Origin: Fratercula arctica
Taxonomy: Eukaryota; Chordata; Aves; Charadriiformes; Alcidae
Reading direction: 5' to 3'
Length of the DNA stretch: 64,000 nucleotides
NCBI GenBank assembly: GCA_947846985.1
Contig: CANTUZ010000002.1
Span: 157,291,389-157,355,388 of the forward strand
Numbering within the stretch: position 1 is the stretch's first letter; each line of letters opens with the position of its first letter. The notes under the pieces were generated by a model. It was not told the origin of the DNA, searched no databases, and was given only the letters and a program-made list of their open reading frames with translations. This document shows positions 27,301 to 42,300 of this stretch, piece by piece. The position numbers and the translations under genes are program-made.

Positions 27301-30300
27301 GGCGTTACGCCACTTTAGCAGCTATGCCACCAGATGGCTGTCTCCACATCATCATGGCAAATGACTCTTACCCATCATGTTCAAATGCTTCAAAGATACT
27401 CTCATGAGCTGGTTATAAGCCAAGTCCTCATTACATATAGTCTTTTTTCAATAAGGTGATTAGAAAAAGGATACAGTTATACAGTAATAGAAACTACCAT
27501 ATGGTATTCTACCAGGTGAAAAGAAATAAACTTTTTATTTTGATAAAACAGAATATAACTACACCCAGTTGCTAGGGTCTTTCGCTGACATTATTCCTAT
27601 ATAATTTCCCCTCTTTGCTCTCAATCTATTGTAAATCTTCACCAATCTTCACTATTATAGCAGACGTTCAATACTCCATCTCTAGACAAAACTGAAATAG
27701 TTTCCCTATTAAGAGAAACTCAAAAGTTCACAAAAGCAAAATACCTTTGTTCAGATTAGCACAAAGATATTATCAGTTACAGAAAATGAAATTAAATATT
27801 CATTTCACACCAATCTGTAGTATTAGAAAAAACAAGCTGTTGTGAAAGAGGGAACACTTTTCTGCATTACTTTGATATTGAAACTATTATAACAATACAC
27901 CAGATAAATTAAAGCTGTAACTTTTGTCATTATGACTTTAATTAAAGAACAAGTAACGGAAGCCTAGAATCAAACTGATAATATATAACTCCACATCAAT
28001 GACTTGATATGAAAGCTCAGGAAAATTAATTTCTAAACTATATTTTAAAGTAATGGGCAATACACAGAGAAAGTCAATGAATTACACACCTTGTCTACTT
28101 TCAATGCCAAAACTGATGTTTGCAACAAAACAATGCACACAAATAGTATACAGCTCCACAACTTTTTTCTATTGTGGCATTAACACGTGCTTTCCAAACT
28201 ATTTATTTATTGGCCTAAAATCTCCATAAGACAACTGTTATTTTATGTTAAAAGAAAGCATGCGGTATAATAGAACACAGAGGCCACAACTGGATCATCA
28301 TGTATGTACTGCACAAGTTTGCTGCACAAACACAAAGAGAAAATCCATCTCCCAGAAAGGACAGAAATATGTAAACAAAACAATGGATGGTAGGGAATAT
28401 CAGTGAAGAGAAAAGAAACAATTTCTGGAAAAACTGTATGTGAATTGCCCAGCACAAAGCACATGAAACTCAAAAAGGAAGCTATGAAATGAGCAAGTAG
28501 GCAGGGTATTGCAAAAAACCTAGTAGTTAACGTGTAAATAATATTCTTGTCCCCTATGCAGAATACATCAAATTCTTCCAGTATTTATTTTCCTTTATTA
28601 CTTTAAAATACTAAAATAAATGTCAAGATTACAGACTTCAACTAAAACAAGAAAACCAACCAACCAAAAAAAAAAAAACCCAAGCATTTTTCTGATCCTG
28701 GAAGGTCCTAATTTCTAAGCACAGAAATTAAATTCTGCTGTCTATCCCCGGCAATGCAGTTGCTCAAATGACCACGTTCCCTCTTCTATTCTATGAATCA
28801 TTCATTTATTTATAAACTCATTCTAGGAATCTTGAGTAGAGTCCAGCAGCCTACATTCATATAAATGCTTCCAATTAAGTTCATCTGCAATGTCTGCAAT
28901 GCAGACAAAAACCAGTTGAGAGTGGAGAAGAAAAGATGAGCAAGTGTGAGGCAATTTACCTTGGGCTCGGTGTGTAACTTAGAACAAGCAGAATACAAAA
29001 AGACAAATAGATATAGACAGCTTTTATTAGACATTAATCTTTGTTAAGTTTCCCTCCTCACTTTTTTTCCAAACCCTTTCTCTTGCTGGTTCTCCTGCCT
29101 TTCCCTTTTCGTCTATAGTCCTTTAATTTCAAAGGACTTGTTTAATACCAGGTCTGAAGGGTCTTCTTCCCTTATATGAATACATGAATAATTTTCCAAA
29201 ATTGCTTTTCAGATCTATGAATATGGTAAATTGAAACTTGATAGAGGCTCGTCAGGCAGCAAAGTTGCAACTGCTGGCCCAAGCAGCTCAGAAACATACA
29301 CCTTGTCATACTCCATAACACGCCCACAGCGATCTCTTTGTGCTGTGTGACCCAGATACAGAAGATCTTCTGATTCCAAAAACAGGAAAAAATTTATTAA
29401 CTTCAATAGGAATCGTGTTTATCAACTCCAAATGCAAATCCGGATTAACTCAAGTCTCCCACAAGGAACATTTTTCCCTTCCCCAGTGAGATACCAAAAC
29501 ATTGAGAAAAAGTGACGTTTCTACAGTGTGATAAGAAACCTGCAGGTCTCCTGTTTTGATTTTGAGACCACAGATAAGATCCATATGATGTGTCATACAG
29601 CAGGAAATGGTAGCAAAGGAGCTTGCATGCGGGAAAAATGTATCTACTAACATGGCTTGCTTCCTGGCAGAGTCCCCATAAGAGGCCCTGACTTCATAGC
29701 TACTACGTGGATTTGAAGCCCCTTTACTGCTCTAAAGTCCATGCAGCAGGTGAAGCTGCAAAAAGCAGGCACAGCTCTAGTGGTAGCACAGGGAGCATAA
29801 ATGCTATGTAAGGGAAGGAAGGAAAAGAAGGATGCAAAGTCAGAGGTGGAAAGAATAGAATAGAATATCTCAGTTGGAAAAGACCTACAATGACCAGCTA
29901 GCCCAACTGCCTGACCACTTCAGGGCTGACCAAAAGTTAAAGCATGTTATTAAGGACATTGTCCAAATGCCTCTCAAACACTGACAGCCTTGGGGCGTCG
30001 ACCACCTCTCTAGGAAACCTGTTCCAGGGTTTGACCACCCTCTCCATAAATAAATGCTTCCTAATGTTAAGCCTGAACCTCCCTTGGTGCAGCTTTGAAC
30101 CATTCCCAGGCATCCTGTCGCTGGATACCAGGGAGAAGAGCTCAGCACCTCCCTCTCAACTTCCCGTCCTCAGGAAGCTGCAGAGAGCAATGGGGTCGCC
30201 CCTCAGCCTCCTCTTCTCCAAAGCAGACAAGCCCAAAGTCCTTAGCTGCTCCTCACAGGACATGCCTTCCAGCCCCTTCACCAGCTTTGTCGCCCTCCTC

Positions 30301-33300
30301 TGGACACATTCAAGGACTTTCACACCCTTCTTAAATCGTTGGCCGAGAACTGCCCACAGTGCTCACCAACGCTGAATACGGTGGGATAATCCCCTCTTTT
30401 GGCCGGCTGGTGATGCTGTGTTTGATGCCCCCCAGGATGGGGTTTGCCCTCTGGGCTGCCAGGGCTCACTGGTGGCTCACATGGAGCCTGCTGTTGACCA
30501 ACACCCCCAGATCCTTTTCTGCTGCTCTCCAGCCACTCTTCTCCCAGTTTATACTTGCGCCTGGCGTCACTCCATCGCGGTGTAGAATCTGGCATTTGGA
30601 CTTGTTATATCTCATCCCATGAATCTGTGGTGAACAAAGCAAGTCCACCACGGAAAAAATCAAAGGCTACTATCTCTCATCTCACTCTGATGTCTTCATT
30701 GTAAGACTATTCCTGCATTCTCAATAACTTTACAAGTTTTTTGTTTCAGTGGAAAAGAATTATTTTCAGAAGTGCATTTATCTGGCTTCCGAAGGGGAAG
30801 GAAAATTTCTCCATTATAGTGCAAGTTCAAGGGAGAGTCTCAGCCTTTAAATTGATTGTCTTTCTCTGTCATGATTTCACTATTATTTTAACATGGATTA
30901 ACGCCTTCAATAGATAAATGTTCTGTGCTAGATGAACAATTTGGAAATGCTATTTAGAAATAATGTCACCTTAGAAGAATTATATTTAATTTATTATCTA
31001 AAAAAACCCCAGCATTATTTTGGTCTCTCCTTCAACTGCCCAGAAATTCTGAAGATCCAAAAAAGATACTATAAAAAGGCTGGTAGTTTCTATTAAAAAA
31101 ATTGGGAAGATCCTCTCTAAAATTATCAGAAACAAACAAAGAAACTCAAATCTACCAAGCATTAAAATATTTTCAACAGAATTGAATATTTAATTTGCCT
31201 TTCTCCTCTTCTTCCCCACTTCCCCCGACACAAGGCACTAGAACTGAAGAGGCTTTACACCCAAAAAGGTGTCTGACTGCAGTCAATTGTTTGCTTTGCT
31301 TCACCTGCCCAGTGCCCAACAGCGGAACTACTTATGGGAGTCGGACAACTTGTACAATTTGTGACACCCGTATCAAGCAGAAATAAATCAATTAGTGGCA
31401 TTGACCATCTTTTCAGAAGGATATAGGACTTCAACTGGGATGACATTTATAAACAAAACTAACAGCCAGGAATATAACTGTTTATGCTACTATATAAATG
31501 TGGTAAAAATCACTACAATCTGATTTTCTCTTCCCCCTGGCATTCCATTAGCCCTTGTACTTAATCTTGCATTTTCGATCCTCCCAAAATCCTGATTGCC
31601 TTTAATTAGTTTATCTGTGTCAGCAGTTTCTCTAATTGACCAGGTGTCTATATTTAATTAGTTTTATTTGTCTTTATCTTTGTGAGGTACGACTCTAGTT
31701 TTAGAGAGACAGCAGTAACAAGCAGTTGTTCTAGGCGGAATGAGATATTTAGGACTCTTAACACAGAAACGTGATGTAGAGGAACGCAGGCCTGGTGTGA
31801 CAGCCTTGAGAAGCAGAGCCCCAGGACGCAGCACAGAGGGCAGGACTGGTGTGATAAGAAGTCGGGCACAAGTGTGGGACTAAAGAACCCACAGCTATAA
31901 ACAACACAGAACTGATCAGTTAAAAATATGCAAATCCAGAGCTGGTTTTAGGGACAACAGAAATAGTATTTAACATACACGAAGGGCACAATAAACAGTA
32001 GATTTGGATTTAATCTGCAGCTCCAGACCAAAGAAAGAGAAAAGTGTAAATGTGTGTAAGCAAACACGTAACAGTGGCCCCCATCTGGAACAGGAGAGGA
32101 ATATCATAGAATCCTTTAGATTGGAAAAGACCTTTAAGATCATCGATTCCAATCGTTAACCAGGCACTGCCACGTTCACACTAAACTACATCTCTCAGCA
32201 CCACATCTACCCATCTTTTAAATACCTCCAGGGATGGTGACTCCACCGTTTCCTTGGGCAGCCTGTTCCAATGCTTGACAACTCTTTCGGGAAAGAAATT
32301 TTTCCTAATATCCAGTCTAAACCTCCCCTGGCACAACTTGAGGCCATTCCCTCTTGTCCTATCGCTTGTTACTTGGGAGGAGAGACTGACCCCGACCTGG
32401 CTACCCCCTCCTTTCAGGTAGCTGTAGAGAGCGAGAAGGTCTCCCCTCAGCCTCCTTTTCTCCAGGCTGAACAACCCCAGCTCCCTCAGCTGCTCCTCAT
32501 CAGACTTGTGCTCTACATAAGACTTGTGCTCTAGACCATTCACCAGCTTTGTTGCTCTTCTTTGGACATCGACATGAACATCGTATTTCTCCCAGCGAAG
32601 AACTCCAGATGCTGACAACTTACTGAAACCCCCATCCCAAAGCCAACACCAGAGGGAAACGATCCATCTTAGGACTCACAGAAACAGTGGAAGGGTGACC
32701 ATAACACTGGGAAAAGGAGCAGAAACTAAGAAGTGTGCATGACCATTTTAATTGTAATAATAACACTATTGAGAATTCCGTATATAAGTACTCTAACTAC
32801 ATTTTATTTTTTTAAAAATAATAATTAGATCCAGACTAATGGTGTTTCTTGAACTAGACTGTTAAGATTTCCATTATAGTAACAATAAATTCTTGTCCTT
32901 ACTTACACAGATAGAGAGTGCTTCCTTTGCACATAAACAAGATTTGAGCATAACGACTTGTAACCTGCTTTACCTGGGCTCTCTTTTCCCTGCCAATGCT
33001 CTAGTGGGGGAATAATTTGCTGCCATTTATTCTTCAGTCTCTTTCCTTACATTTGCTCAACATCATTTTTAGTTCAACCTTGCAAAACTGTCATAGAAAT
33101 TTATCAGCAGAACGATATATATTTATCATTCATTTCAACACATAGTGACACTTCACTTACAAAGGGAGACAAGTGAAAACGATAAACATATGCAACAATG
33201 AATAGCATGGGCAAGGTAAATTAGAACTTTGGTTTATCTACCCTTAAAAACCAAGAACACAGGACACTGAATGAAAGATAAAAGGTGGCCTTTTCAGAAT

Positions 33301-36300
33301 TGCTAAAATGTAGTAATGATGTATCACATAAACCCCACCAAACTGAGGAACGCGTATTGCACAAAAGTTTACCTTTACACCAAATTTGCTTTAGAATTAA
33401 AAAAACAAGTCTTATAAGATAGAAATGTACCTTGTTGGATAAGGGCTTCTGCTGCAGGCTCCCCAGAACCTACATTTACATACTCTTCATTAGGATGCTT
33501 TCTGTTGTAATGCCTCTTCAGGGAACCGGATATGTTGCAGGAATAGTGGCAATGTGCACAACGGAAAGGCTAGGAGCAAACCCAAAAACGTTAGAACATA
33601 TTTCCTGACCTCTTCAGGATACAGAGCGAAGCTGCAATGTTTTGATCCCAAGAAACCATGTTCACTTCTGGTTTGGGAATATTCCAAGAAGAACTTCCAA
33701 AATTCAATATAGATGGAAGTTGTAACTAAACATTACCTAAAATTTGGTACTTTTTATTATGTGTAAGACACCAAGTATTCTCAACATTATAAGATTATTA
33801 CCTACTTTTCATAATTCGGTAAACTGTGTGTTTTCATAATTGATGATCACAGGTCTGACCACGTGGAGATTTTCTACTACAAGGAAAATGACTCAGCTGC
33901 CGTGAGCTTTGGTCTGAAAAGGGGGAGTAAGAGAGCTAAAATAACTGAAGGTACAATATGACTGTATAGCCAACCTAATCTAACAGATGCCTGTACCTGA
34001 CAGGGTTGATCTCTTCCCTTTCTTTCCTTCTCTCTCCAACATGCTCCCAGCTGCTTCCCTTTCCCTGGCACGTGCATTCATCTGACCACTTGGTGAGCTA
34101 AGTTTTGGGAACTAAATTAATTTTTAGTTCATACATCTCCTTTCAGCTGACAGGGAGAGACATTCCTAAAGAAAAATGTTTAGGAAAACAAGCATTTGTG
34201 CCTAAAGTTAGCCCTTGAGAATAACCTTCTGACTGAGATATGTCACAGTTACAGGAAGCTTGACGCAACCATTAGGGTCCTGGAAAAGAATGCAGACATT
34301 GACCAAGTCCTTGGGGAAAAGTCAAGTACCTTAGAATGGGATGCAAAATATTTCATGCGCAGCAGCCAGGCCCACCTAAAGCTAGTCAGCAGAAAATGGT
34401 TGGTACTGAGTTGTTTATTAAGAAGCTGAATTTACAGCAGGGAAATGTCTGCCGTCAGGGTCCATTGACCAGAACATCCCCCTAAGTTTGTTGCTCGCAA
34501 CCTTCCTTCAGGCTCCAAACAGCAAAAATAAGGAAGAAAAGTGGTGTTCAGACTCCCATAACCTTACAATTCAGAGGGTACAGTAACATTCAGCTACTCA
34601 ATTCATGGACTTGGAAATATGATGGATTCAATTATCATTAGGTCACATAACTACTAACATTCCTCTTTGCATTTGATATACGTGCAAACAACGGTCCCAG
34701 GAGGAGGCAATGTGTTACCAACAGACAGTTTTTGAATTCCTTTTGACAAATACTCCTGAGTGACTTATTTCAGCGTTTTGCAGTTCTCTTGATAATGCAC
34801 CGAATAGCCACACTTATATGCAGGCTGACAGAGGGCTGAAAAGAGGTGCTGAGTCAACAGTTCTAAAGCTGATCCCAAGGTCAAGAACTGCATTACGAGT
34901 ACATTCATCCCATTAGCCATTAAAAAAGGAAAATGGTATATTTTCATCTACAAAAAAATCCTTTTAAAAAGGTAATTCCACAGCAAAACTACACACTTAA
35001 GAAAGAAAAATTATCTGTTCAAAATATATCATCTCTTCAGATGACTCGCTTCATTTTCTTATATGTCTTGTCTTCCAAACTTTAAGCCATGAATCAAAAG
35101 ACTGTCTTTCCTTTCTGCTTTATGGAGGTACGTAGCACTGGTACTTATAAAGAATGTCTGAAGTGTACTCTTTATAGAAGCAAAATGATTTGTTAGATAA
35201 TGAAAGAAGTTGTATGTGAAAATAGTATGATGTTTTCAATAAGAAATATGCTCATTCCCAAGATAAAGCGTTATATTAAAATGAACATTTTCATACATAC
35301 AAAATACTGGATTTTTCTGGAAAATAAACTAGTATCATTTCTATTTCCTGAATATAACATTTCACAATTCATTACATCAAGACCTATCATGCTGAGAACC
35401 AACATGAAATTTAGGAATAAAACTGTACTACAGTTTATTAAAATAAACCGTATCTCTAATCTAAACATTTCATAGAAACATTAACAATCTTCAAAACTCT
35501 TTCCAAGACACGTTTCAGATAAATGGGGAGTTTTAAAATTAATTTCCTTCAATTTTCTTCAAGTGTATGAACTCATCTATAGTACATTAGACTGGCAAAG
35601 TTTCAGAACAAATTAAGACGGGTAATGAAGAGTGATGTACGGGATTCGCTTTCCTACTTCCCTAGGACGTTTTAAGGTACACATTAGATTAGTTCTCTCA
35701 AGGACTGAAGTAAAAAAAAAAACAAACAGTAATGTTTGTTTTATATTGCATCATAACACATACATATTTTTGGCAAGTAAAGATAGCAATTACAAATTGT
35801 CCATGAATAAAATAACCCTATCTCAAAAGTCTGTCTATAAAGTCAAAATTCCCAGAATACCAAAACGTTAAGATGCCGTAACTGTCAACAAACAGGGAAA
35901 TGTTCCAGTTTTTTTTAATGACTTATCAATAAGCATGATTTATATGTTTTCTTACCTTGAAAGAGACGTGTTGTTCCATATGACGCAGGAGCTGTGGTTT
36001 TTGGGCAGCTGTATAGTCACACACTGTACATTTAAACTGCTTTCCTGAAATGGGAATAGAAAATGGGATAACTTTTTTCTACTTATGTTCAGAAAACTGC
36101 TAATCACATTTCCTCATAAAGGTGATTTCCAAAATGCTAAGAATGAACAATTAACAACAGTGGAAGTCTGGCACTTGCTCTGCAAAATTTTGGTTAAATA
36201 GAGCTAAGAGCAGAGTAAGGAAGGCTTGAGTGTCATCTTAGAATTATAAGCATTAATTAGTGCTCCTGGGATAGTCACTTGGGAAAGAAGAAAAAAGAAT

Positions 36301-39300
36301 CATTATAATGTAGCCTAAACGGAAGAATGAATCAATTATTTACAACTGCAGGCACAGTTATTTTGCTATTTGTAAAGCAGATTTGGAAATCCTTAAAACA
36401 CAGATGTTTAGTCACGTTCCTACTTCTAGCCCAAGCTCTGAATGGTTACGATTCAAATACATTTAAATTTTCTTGGGTTTTCCACTGTAAGTTCTCATGA
36501 TGTATTTCTGGTAAGGTATGACATACATAACCTATTATTTTTACCACAAGATTTGGTTATGTGTTTAGCACTACTCTTCCAATAATGACTCAAAGTATCA
36601 TAAAATGGTTTCCTACACTGGCTTAACCCTGGATACAGGGAGAAATAAAATATGCTACAGATGAAAGTAAGATTAGAGTGGCAAATAATACAGAGGTTTT
36701 GTTTCGACCTTTCACTTCTGCTTACACAATTTTAAAGCAATGGTCTCAAATTGCTCCATCAACATCAGATTGAATGATGCCCGCTTGCCTTGTTCATCAT
36801 GACATTTTGTCCCTTCTCATCTAAATCTCTGCAGTAACCCTAAGTCTCACATACAGTCACAGAAGGCAAGACAAAGCACATACTGGGACCAGTTTACATG
36901 TTGTATGTGGTAACTTCCACGCTGGCGGCCACCAAACATGAGGGATAATAGGTAGGTTCTGTGACCTGTTCTTAGAAAGGGCTAATCCATATTTCTTTAT
37001 TGTAACTGGGCATAAGTTTTCTCAAAATTTGTTAAAATACGTTAAAGTAACAGTTGGACTTCTACTATTCTGCATCAATTTTTCCAAAAATCATAGAGTG
37101 GACCAGAAAAAGGGTAAAGACAATGGGTGCATATTTGCATAAGCATTGGTCCTTCAGATACCAACCTAAAGAGCCACTGAAAGATTTGAGACAGGCTCTA
37201 TCTCCTGAGTACTTGGCAGACTGAAAGTTTGCATTGTAAACTGACCTTCTACACATTACATTAAATAAAGCTTATAAATATCTAAAGGGTGGGTGTCAGG
37301 AGGACGGGGACAGGCTCTTTTCAGTGGTGCCCAGTGACAGGACAAGGGGCAACAGGCACAAACTGCAACACAGGGAATTCCATCTCAACATGAGGAAAAA
37401 ACTTCTTTGAGGGTGGCAGAGCACTGGCACAGGCTGCCCAGAGAGGTGGTGAGTCTCCTTCTCTGGAGACATTCAAAACCCACCTGGACGCGTTCCTGTG
37501 TAACCTGCTCTGGGTGACCCTGCTCTGGCAGGGGGGTTGGACTGGATGATCTCCAGAGGTCCCTTCCAACCCCTACCATTCTGTGATTCTGTGAAATAGA
37601 GTGTGGTGGTGCAAAGACCCCCCCACTTTTGGCCACTAGGTACTTGGTGTGATTCCCCATCCCTGGGCCACATACCAACCTAGGGGATATCAGGCATGAA
37701 CTGGGAAAGATAAAGGACCAGAGCATTAAGGCACTCCCTCAGCATGCCTGGCTCCTGCTTCCCCTGTCCCTTGGGACTATCACTCCCTGACAGCCTGGGA
37801 CGTCTGTACCTGGATCATGGCCCAAACGGAGATGATACCAGAACTTGCAAACTAGCAAGTTCTGGACTTGCACAACTGGTGCGAAGTATTGGAACATTCC
37901 ATCATCCGAGTTGGGCTGGAGTGGAAAAATATCTGATGAAAGTCAATCATCTCAGACCCTGTAAGTAGCGATCCTAGTGAGACCCTTCAGGCTCTCCTGG
38001 ATCGCAGCGGGCTGTGACCAGCAATTCCCCCGAGCCAGGAGCTGCTCAGGCAAACACCTGGAAGACTGAAAGGCCCAGGGCAAGTCAACTCCTCATCGAG
38101 ACCCAGTTATCGCCCGCTGAGGAATGCCGATGCATTGTGAGTATTTGCTCTAAACTCGAAGAGGGAAATTTTAACTATAGGCTAGCCTGTCCTTCATCTA
38201 CCTCTCCGTATGCACGTTAGCTCTTACCAGCGTGGATGTTTGAATACTTTACTGGATCCAGTGCACATGTAGAAGGGGGACCCACTGACTCACTGGGGTT
38301 GCCCGTTGTGAAGGGACCTTTAGTCCTAATAGTTAAAACTCAGGTGTAGGGGTGGGTGTGTGTGTGACTCCTTAAGTGCTGTGTGTTTGTATGTTCGTGC
38401 TTTTATGTATATATATGTATTCACTTAGGATACCTTATAGTAAGTTAGTGTGAATGCTGCCATCTTCGAATCTGTAACTAAGTCGCTGTTCAATTGTCTT
38501 GTTAAATCATCTTGTAAATCCTTAAACTGGTTAATGATTAAGTGCTACTAAAACTTAACTCTTGATCTATCTCGAATCATTTATAAATTTCAAATTGCTA
38601 CAAAATCATAGCTGTGTCAAATATTTCCATCTGCGGCACAGAGTCAATGCAATTTATATATATTGCTTTGTGAAAAAAAAAAAAATATTACTTCAGAAGT
38701 GTCATCCAAAGAAGGGTGTTACTGTAAGTTGTACAGACGAGACATTATACTTGACATTTCCTTACATGCCTGTGAGCTTTCTAGACCGGCATCAATACTG
38801 AGGGCGCTAACCCTCCAACCTGAAACAGCAGCAATAAAATCGAAGAACCAGAACTGGAATTTCAGCTAATGAAAGCTGATGCTCAGAACATTCAGTCTAA
38901 AATAAAGTCAATATTTTTAACAGAGGGCATGATTAATGACTATGACAATTTACTTAGAAATCAGATGGATGCCCTGTCATATGAAGCCTTTAAATCAAGC
39001 CTGATTAGCCCTTCCTAAAAAGATATACTACAATCCAGCAGAAATGTGATGCAAAATTATTAGATTAAGTTATGGCCTGTACTCTGCCAGGTACAGGCCT
39101 GGCAGTAGAGAGAGACTTTGAGATTCAAAGAGATCAGACTTTGTGATTCAAAGAGTCTGCTTTTGGCCCTGAAACCATTAGTCTGAGTCCTTCTTAAGGC
39201 AAGATGGTCAGATTTTGTCATTATATATTTTTAGGATTCTCCAATAGGAATGAATTCTCACCGACATTTTCGAGAAACATCTGTTGCTGTTTGTGACTTT

Positions 39301-42300
39301 ACAAAGAGTAAAATTCCCAAACAATTTACCATTCTGTAGGTTTGTCTTACTTTCCCTTCAAAGCATTCTCTCTCCCAAATCTTGTCTTCCCTTATGATTT
39401 AAAATAACGTGATTTCGTTCCTTTTATTCTCTGGGTTTCATAGTTCCTTTTCTCCATATTTTGGCTTTAAGATTCTATCAGTCTTGCTACCTCCAGTCAA
39501 ATTACAAGGGATATGAAATACAGAAAAACTGCATCCCTGTATTAAATGCCCATGGCTGGCAAACTGTATTTGACTGATGCGGAAAAGAACTAAAAGGAAG
39601 GAAGTACAACACAGAATATTCTGTATTATCCCGAAGAGATCAAGTTTCTTTAGATTCTGGATCTTGCTCAAAAAAGTTCCAAGCATTTTACACTAGAGTG
39701 TGAAATTTTCCATAAACACAGCTAAGAAAAACCTTAAGAGAATTTCTGATATCTAATTAAACTAATGAAAACCAGGGTTTCTGGTTTATTTCTAATCACA
39801 AACAGTAATAAGCCTGGACTATGGAGTTTTCTGTCACGCCACTCTTGAGAATTCTGTCTTCTGGAGAAGAATAAAGCAGACAGAAAACTCCTTTATATTC
39901 CATGAGTTAAACTGACCTTGCAAGGCTGATATTTGAACAAAAATTGCCTGGATTCATAAGTCAGGAAGACAAGACTCATAAACAGCGAAGCATCTTTCAA
40001 ATTCATTTATTTGTGAAATAACTGAAGAACACTAGATGCGTGCTGGTAAGAACTTTTGAAGTGCTGTCACTGTTGAGAGGGACACCGGGCAAAGAGAAAC
40101 TGTCAACATTCAAGAGGCTGAAAGTCCCTTGACGAATCATATATTACATTCTTAGTGACAAATGTTATCTTATTTTTCACAAGTGTTTGAAATGCATGAA
40201 GAGCTTGCTGGGGTGGACTTAGTGAGGAAAATTATCTAAGACTCCACAGACAGTAAGATTCAGTTCCAACTGCAGCCAACGACACAATGCATTTTCCAAA
40301 GGTACACGGAATTTCCTGGAACACTTTTGGAAGTGCAAAAAGCAAGGCAAAAGAGCTTTAAGTATTGGATTTATTTATATCAGTCAAAAAGGGAGGTGGA
40401 TCAACATGTTATTGCAGAAGAATTTAACAGTCTGAAGCCAGATAAAAAGGGCTCCTGGTAACATCACCTCTAGAGTTGAGGCTTCAGCCTCACCTAACAG
40501 TAAATGATCGGAGAATATAGTTCCTTGCATGCAATTAAATGTTTAAAACTAACTTCACACCTTTAAATCAAATCCAGACAAGGGTAGCTCCTGCACGACT
40601 GCGGTCCTATCCTTAGCAGTGCCAAATTTTCAAAGCATCCTCAGCTGAACTGCAATACTTACTTACACACATATATATTTTGTTCAAGAAATGGAACTAA
40701 CTCACAGGTAAAAACAAATTCAGCTTCCATTGATCAATTTCACTACTTGGACATGCCAGATGGTGAAAACAAAACAGAAAGGTTTTGAAATGAAACCCCA
40801 TGCAGGGATTTTTTTTACAGCACCATACAAAGAGGCCTTTTTTTTTTCCTTTATGGTCTGCTCATGCTCCAAATTTCCTTTTGGTTCAAATACAACCTGC
40901 CTCCTTCTCCCAGCCAGGAATCAGCTGGAGATTGCATTTGATAAGTAAAGTTGTTGATTCTTACGTATGAAGTTCAGATGTTTGTGCAACATCTGCTTGT
41001 TATTGACCAAGTTATTTCAAATTATTGGAAAGTATTTTTTGAATAATGAGTCATTTACTGACTTATGGTAATAACACAGTAACTATATGCTTCCTATAAT
41101 ATGTATCGTATCACTGTAAAAGAGATCATCTCTTTCACTAATATTATACGTACAGAGCTAAGCATACATATAAATAAATATCTCTGACAAAAACTTCACA
41201 TATATTCTAGAGGCGTAACAGAGCATGTGCGCCTTCTTTGAAAGGACAATACTAATGAATATGCAAAAAATTTTTAAAAAGAATTTAAATGGTCAATAAA
41301 GAATGGAATGAGGTTTCACAAGGCTGCGTAAGTAAAAGAGATCAACCTACTAAGTCAAAATGAAGGTCCATACAACTTTACTTCACTTTCATAATCACAA
41401 TGGAATAAAATATAGTTGCGTCCCAAATTTTGAAATAAAAATGGTATTTATCTGGATTTGCATCTCACTTTTTCCTGTTACCATCACAGAGACATTAAAA
41501 TTATGGAGCAAATGCATGTGCTGCATTATGTGCCTATAGGGAATATGTGCTCAGAGCTGCCACTGACGAGACCTGGGCACACAGGGCTGCAGCAGCCTGG
41601 CCTCTACTGGGCTGCTGGATTCGGCAGCTCCTAACAATATTCTCACAGAAGAATGCAGTAAGAGACTTAAACATGGAAATATTTGTATTTTCAAATGTCT
41701 ATTGAGATCAACAGTTTTCCGTAAGAGGGCTATAAGACCAACACAAAATTACAGAAAAATCAATTATTCCAAAGACAGCTGTTTTAATTTTGCAAAGTTT
41801 TGAATTATTTCACAGTCACTGTCTCCTGGGAATAAACAAAATTTGTAAGTAGTGCTTAGTGTTCGACCTAAAAATGTTTGTTATAAGGTCCCATAGTACA
41901 GCCAGTATTTATTGTCCTAAAATAAACTTGAATTTAATAAATGTGCACTTACCATCAGCAGTATGAAGGAGTTTATGGCTCTTCAAAGTGCCTTTTGATT
42001 TGAACTTTTTCCCACACATATCACAAAGGTGCGTTTTCTCAGTGCTGTGACGATTCATGTGGGCTTTCAAGTTACTCTTGCTGCGAGTGGCATACTCACA
42101 GAGAGAACATTTGAAGGGTTTGATGCCTAAAAATAAAGAAATATACTATGAAACAACCAAGGTGTACCTTTTGATGAGAGGGTAAACATTTGCTTGAAAG
42201 AAATTTCAGATCATGTGAGCAACACAGACAAAAAGATCAAAATTTTAAAATTTGGGTATCTGCATTTAAGAAATTTCATGTATAGCTTCTGTGTAAATGA

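Larger units (their letters stand above)
24982..33430 (-). other. ZFAT intron, 8.4 kb
   Basis: Contains CR1 copies at 25023-25573 (plus), 29852-30622 (minus) and 32103-32590 (minus), A runs at 26222-26240 and 28667-28678, and otherwise AT-rich unique sequence. No additional exon with in-phase splice sites was seen. Confidence 0.82.
36045..41952 (-). other. ZFAT intron, 5.9 kb
   Basis: Contains a CR1 (37268-37594) directly abutting a roughly 1-kb LTR-like insertion (about 37595-38580), inverted repeats at 37838-37865 and 39074-39105, and a 23-bp tandem duplication at 39113-39157. The rest is unique AT-rich sequence. Confidence 0.82.

Noticed and set aside
34196..34429. 77-codon open frame with a plausible-looking helical protein
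   Set aside because: Single frame with no splice partners or recognised homologue; consistent with chance.
37744..37968. Open frames inside the LTR-like block as possible retroviral gag or env
   Set aside because: Short, no recognisable retroviral motif; the block looks like non-coding LTR sequence.
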